From positions 1,410,984 to 1,474,983 of the forward strand of contig CALYLW010000057.1 of the NCBI GenBank assembly GCA_944989445.1: DNA of 64,000 nt. The letters run 5' to 3'. The number at the start of each line of letters is the position of its first letter. The first letter of the stretch is position 1. Source of the DNA: Ampullaceana balthica (taxonomy: Eukaryota; Mollusca; Gastropoda; Lymnaeidae). The notes beneath the pieces were generated by a model. It was given only the letters and a program-made list of their open reading frames with translations. It was not told the DNA's origin and did no database searches. A program made the position numbers and the translations under genes. Shown here piece after piece: positions 59,609 to 64,000 of this stretch.

Positions 59609-60200
59609 ACAGTTTGCTGTTTGTTGTTTTGGTGTTTGTTGTTTTGGTGTTTGTTGTTTTGGTGTTTGTTGTTTTGGTGTTTGTTGTTTTGGTGTTTGTT
59701 TTTTTGATGTTTGTTGTTTTGCTGTTTTGTTGTTTTGCTGTTTGTTGTTTTGCTGTTTGTTGTTTTGCTGTTTGTTGTTTTGCTGTTTGTTGTTTTGCTG
59801 TTTGTTGTTTTGGTGTTTGTTTTTTTGGTGTTTGTTGTTTTGCTGTTTGTTGTTTTGCTGTTTGTTGTTTTGGTGTTTGTTGTTTTGTTGTTTTGGTGTT
59901 TGTTTTTTTGGTGTTTGTTGTTTTGCTGTTTGTTGTTTTGGTGTTTGTTGTTTTGCTGTTTGTTGTTTTGCTGTTTGTTGTTTTGCTGTTTGTTGTTTTG
60001 CTGTTTGTTGTTTTGCTGTTTGTTGATTTGCTGTTTGTTGATTTGCTGTTTGTTGTTTTGCTGTTTGTTGTTTTGCTGTTTGTTGTTTTGCTGTTTGTTG
60101 TTTTGCTGTTTGTTGTTTTGCTGTTTGTTGGTTTGCTGTTTGTTGTTTTGCTGTTTGTTGATTTGCTGTTTGTTGTTTTGCTGTTTGTTGTTTTGCTGTT
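59609..60200. repeat. 15-bp minisatellite, about 39 copies
   Basis: Units of TGTTTGTTGTTTTGC or TGG, with rare A and T variants and three shorter or longer units. Because the unit is 15 bp, all frames are open and several spurious frames of up to 201 residues appear. A single related unit is visible in the gene 3 flank at about 31690-31712. Confidence 0.97.
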
Positions 60201-60205
60201 TTTTA

Positions 60206-62184
60206 ACAACATCTAGTTCGTTAATAAATTATTTGACATCTACATTCAGAATTTCAAAAGTTTCATCGCTTCTCATTTAAAAAAGCTTATTTCTTGAAAC
60301 ATCTATCAATTGTTTTGCAAATGCAATGTCAATGTCATTGCGTTGCAAGTAGTTTGATAACACGAAGATAGTATCCAACAACTTTAGTACAAATAGCATT
60401 AAAAAAAAAGAATATTTTGTTATTAAAACAGATAGTCCCATAGCTTCTGCTCTGACACTTCCTTGATATTCTGTTCATTCCCCTGAATCAAGTGTGGCTA
60501 GAATAGCAGAGATTTATCCAACAACTGCATCAAATGTATGCTTACGGCTTGCCCATCTTGTATCAGAAAGTCGTTTCAGAGTATCTACTATTGATTCATA
60601 TTGAGATTTCTGATGTTCGTTAAGAGTATGTAGACGTGGTAAACTAGACGTAAGGAATGCATACAACTTTTCTGCTGTGCCGAAAAACACCGTACATCAC
60701 AGTTAACATGCATTGCTTCGATGGTAACCAAATTCAAAACATGGGCACAACAATGAACATAGATGGCACAACAATGAACATAGATGACACAACAATGAAC
60801 ATAGATGACACAACAATGAACATAGATGACACAACAATGAACATAGATGACACAACAATGAACATAGATGGCACAACAATGAACATAGATGACACAACAA
60901 TGAACATAGATGGCACAACAATGAACATAGATGACACAACAATGAACATAGATGACACAACAATGAACATAGATGACACAACAATGAACATAGATGACAC
61001 AACAATGAACATAGATGGCACAACAATGAACATAGATGACACAACAATGAACATAGATGACACAACAATGAACATAGATGACACAACAATGAACATAGAT
61101 GGCACAACAATGAACATAGATGGCACAACAATGAACATAGATGACACAACAATGAACATAGATGACACAACAATGAACATAGAGGACACAACAATGAACA
61201 TAGATGACACAACAATGAACATAGATGACACAACAATGAACATAGATGGCACAACAATGAACATAGATGGCACAACAATGAACATATATGGCACAACAAT
61301 GAACATAGATGACACAACAATGGCATTGGGTGAAAGTTTCTTTATCTGAGTTTGATGACCGCCCTTAATTCCAGACATCAGAAATGCGCCATCGTATGCC
61401 TGTCCTCACAGAGTGTGATATCAATGTTTCGCTTTTGTAGTTCCGTTAAAATCTTCTCAGCAAATGCGGCAGCATTGCTGTTTACCAAAGTATAAAATCC
61501 TATACTATAAATCTTTCCACAACATGTCCTGATGTTAAAACTGAACGTAAAGAAACTGACATCTGATCAATTCTAGATACATCAATGGTTGAATCAATAA
61601 TTAAAGAAAAGAATTGTCCAGGCTTAACTTCATTATCAATTGTCGCCGATAATTCAGATGCCAGTGATTGAATTAAATCATTTTGCACATCATGACTTAA
61701 ATAAAGTTCATTTTTCTTTTCGAACTTTAGATGACTGAACAAAGTGAAATCATATTTGGCTCATGAGGATAACAATTCACGGAAATGTCCAGTATTTCTA
61801 CAACTAACATCACTAAAGCAAGAATGTTCTCTGTGTCCTCTGAATGGCAAACCTTGTTTTGCTAAGAACAACGTCACGTCTATCATACGTTTCAATTCTT
61901 CTTTATAATTTTCCACTTGGTGACGCTCCTGACTGATAAAACCAGATATTACAGTTTTATCATTTGAAATACGATATTTAGCAAGCAAATATTGTCGTAA
62001 GGTAGTTTGGTGTTGATTAGAAGTTTCGTGTTAAGCAATCTTTTTTCTGCTCTAGTGACACCTTTTTAGTGTTCATCGAGGGCGTCTTTAGGGGGGAGGG
62101 GCGCCATTTAGTCAATTTAGACCCACCAATGGCGAGGGGGGGGGGCAAGCTGCCCCCCCCCCTGCCCTATAGCTAAATCCGCTG
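60206..62184 (-). mobile_element. degenerate hAT transposon with ZMYM1/DUF4371-like transposase
   Basis: The minus strand begins at the terminus CAGCGGATTTAGC (62184 leftwards). It encodes LAKQGLPFRGHREHS (about 61850), LASELSATIDNEVKPG and FFSLIIDSTIDVSRIDQMSV (about 61590-61650), then MSGIKGGHQTQIKKLSPNAI (about 61320-61378). The 21-bp array follows, then CAHVLNLV-like sequence, then LHTLNEHQKSQYESIV and LKRLSDTRWASRKHTFDAVV (about 60520-60620). These are hAT transposase motifs of the DUF4371 type. Stops and frameshifts occur throughout. No opposite terminus is seen; it fades into the 15-bp minisatellite. Confidence 0.8.
60739..61325. repeat. 21-bp minisatellite inside the hAT transposase, about 28 copies
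   Basis: Units of GACACAACAATGAACATAGAT with GGC for GAC in about a third of units and rare GAG or TAT variants. It interrupts the transposase exactly between its PNAI and CAHVLNLV-like segments. Seven-codon units make long open frames on both strands that are not genes. Confidence 0.97.
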
Positions 62185-62329
62185 ATACTAATAAAGGACA
62201 CATGAACTTGACTTGACTAAGACTGTCTGCCAGTCAGTGGTCCATCCTTAATGAACAATTTGTGTATTCAAAACTGTATTACTGTATTCCTTCTTATTAT
62301 TATCATTAAAACGGCAATTGTGTCGGACC

Positions 62330-62400
62330 TCTTATCATTTATCTTGAATCTTATCTTAATCTTATCTGTTTACAGATGCTCCTTCTATACAGAAGATTAA
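62330..62400 (-). mobile_element. CR1-like LINE 3' tail (antisense)
   Basis: CTTATCTTAATCTTATCTGT followed by TTACAGATGCTCCTTCTATA, ending at CAGAAGATTAAAG. Confidence 0.75.
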
Positions 62401-63336
62401 AGGACTAATCTCTTAGTCTCAGTCTTAGCCTATGCGAAAAAATGCTCAAAATTCCATTGCCTATTCATTAACAAATTATTATTATTTAAAAATAAAATTT
62501 AAAACAATAAATAATAAATAAAAAAATAAAAAAACTATTTGACGAGGTGCGTCCAGGTGCGGTCATGTCGACCCGGATTTTAAAGTTTGTTTACACATGA
62601 TACAGGAAAAGGTACGGTGGGTGTTAAGTGGTAGGTATAGTATAGAGACTATAGATGTGCAAAAACATATGCAATCTACTTTTCTTTAAATAGCCTACAG
62701 TTTATACATCAAGGTCTCCGTGGCCAAGTCGATAATATGTATTAGTCCATAAATTAAGCCTGTTTTGAAGTCGACGACAGCTTTAACTTTTACTCTATTA
62801 TAGGACTCTATTAACTTTATTTTATACTTTCTTTATCGCAGTGTCAGTATTATCAGTATTTTAACTTTAGCCTACTTCATTTACAGTTACTGCTATCACT
62901 ATCACTAATATCAGTGTACTCAGTTGTGAGTTTATTTCAGTATTAATTATGGCTGAATTAATCTTTAGTTCGAGTATTGTCATTAGTTTTACTTTACTTA
63001 TATATACTTGTACTTCTACTTGAACTACTTGTACTCTTACTAATTATTACAACTATGTACTACTCTAACTCTAATGAGTTAAATGTTGAAAGTTTTTAGG
63101 ACTTCTTTTTATAATCATCACAGAAAATAGCAGTTTGACTGATTATTAGTGATGTTAGTTTAATGAGTGGTATATAAGTATATTATATCTAACTAACATG
63201 TGTGGTAGTAATTTAATTCTGGATTAACTTTTTACTTTAGCCTTTGCAATGTCTAGACGGTCTAGGTCTAGAGTATAACTATAACTAATAACTAGTCTAG
63301 AGATTACTTTGCTGATCAAGGTCTTCCATACCGAAG
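62401..63336 (+). other. upstream region of gene 6
   Basis: From about 63075 (GAGTTAAATGTTGAAAG) it is colinear with about 40425-40650 upstream of gene 4. An extra stretch of about 40 bp rich in CTAGTCTAG sits before the leader exon, which begins near 63299. Sequence before 63075 has no recognised feature. Confidence 0.55.
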
Positions 63337-64000
63337 ATGGGAAAACTGAACATATTTGAAATTTCTTTTGCCAATTTAAGTGGTGTCTATTATGCTGGGA
63401 ATGTACTGAAGGGACATGTAACTATTGAATTAAAAGAATCTATGAAAATGAGAGGTTTGTCTGAAGCAAATATATTAGCCTAACAATTATGTTTACTATC
63501 ATTATCATAGACTTACTGACTCTCATAGAGTTAGTTTTAGAGTGTTCTTCTTTTGTGAAAAAAAATAAATAAATATTTGTGATGCATAAAAAATTGTTTT
63601 AGTTTCTTAAAAAATTTAATTTGTTATAATTTTTCCAATAGAAGGAAACTATTTATCTATTTGATCTAAATCATAAATAATTCTGGCATATTATTATTAT
63701 GCTTCAAAATTGGTTCTAAGAAATAAAACCAATTTCAAAGTAATGAATATTCTCTATAATAGGCATTCGCTTCAAGTTTGTGGGAAGTGCAGAGGTCAGC
63801 TGGTCAGAAACTGTGACCACAGGAAGTGGAGATGACCAAACAACTACGACCTACACATACTCCAATTCTGAAAAGTATTTTGATCAAGAAGTTTTGCTTC
63901 TCGGAATATGTGAGTCCACAACATTTCCTTAAAATCAGTAGCACAAAGTTAGCCATGTCTCATGAATGCATTTCAGATTTTAATTAGCTCTTAAATCAAG
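63337..64000 (+). CDS. alpha-arrestin, gene 6, first two coding exons (cut by window end)
   Basis: Coding exons 63337-63454 and 63763-63909 have the same lengths (118 and 147), phases and splice sites as gene 4. The protein starts MGKLNIFEISFANLS, identical to gene 4 in exon 1. Exon 2 differs by a few residues (SWSETVTTGSG against SWTETETTGSG; DQEVLLLG against DHEDLLLG). The introns are also alignable to gene 4, so this is a recent tandem duplicate about 22.7 kb downstream of its parent. The rest lies beyond the window, so whether it is intact is unknown. Confidence 0.88.

Noticed and set aside
59601..60280. Cys/Phe-rich and Thr/Asn/Ser-rich open frames on both strands
   Set aside because: Products of the 15-bp GTTTGTTGTTTTGCT-type array.
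60657..61378. Long repeat frames (TTMNIDD, LCSLLCH, IVVSSMF) as antifreeze-like or structural proteins
   Set aside because: The 21-bp array is open in several frames on both strands and interrupts a transposase.

Overview
This is animal nuclear DNA: AT-rich, intron-rich and full of transposons. It contains no bacterial-style operons. The intron structure, the tRNA-derived SINE with its partner LINE, and the many hAT and MITE copies suggest an invertebrate. A mollusc, probably a gastropod snail, is my best guess, but nothing in the window proves it.

The only cellular protein-coding content I can support is one head-to-tail family on the + strand encoding alpha-arrestins (arrestin domain-containing, ARRDC-like). 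Genes 1 (2330-9701), 2 (15059-20920), 3 (25173-29270) and 4 (40651-52389) each rebuild as seven coding exons at the same positions and phases, with open frames of 410, 412, 410 and 406 residues. Gene 5 (55821-58157) is a broken copy of gene 3: it keeps only exons 5-7 and has a stop codon. Gene 6 (63337 to the window edge) is a recent copy of the start of gene 4. Each ATG lies just downstream of a splice acceptor, so non-coding first exons must lie upstream; I could not place them. The C-terminal PY motifs, expected to bind NEDD4-type ubiquitin ligases, differ between paralogues. A tRNA-Phe(GAA) gene sits in intron 2 of gene 1.

The rest is mobile DNA and tandem repeats. There is a full-length but broken RTE-like LINE in intron 4 of gene 4, with a 10-bp target duplication. 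Several 3' ends of a CR1-like LINE share their tail with a tRNA-derived SINE. Many short hAT-type elements are present, several with exact 8-bp target duplications. Two degenerate autonomous hAT elements, a pogo-like TA-flanked element, and a MITE family with ends like GGGGCCGTCCATAAA complete the set.

At least thirteen minisatellites with different units (12 to 53 bp) are scattered through the window. For several, the single-copy ancestor of the unit can be seen in a paralogous segment or inside a transposon reading frame. The window therefore records where the arrays arose. Long open frames across these arrays are artefacts of units whose length is a multiple of three.
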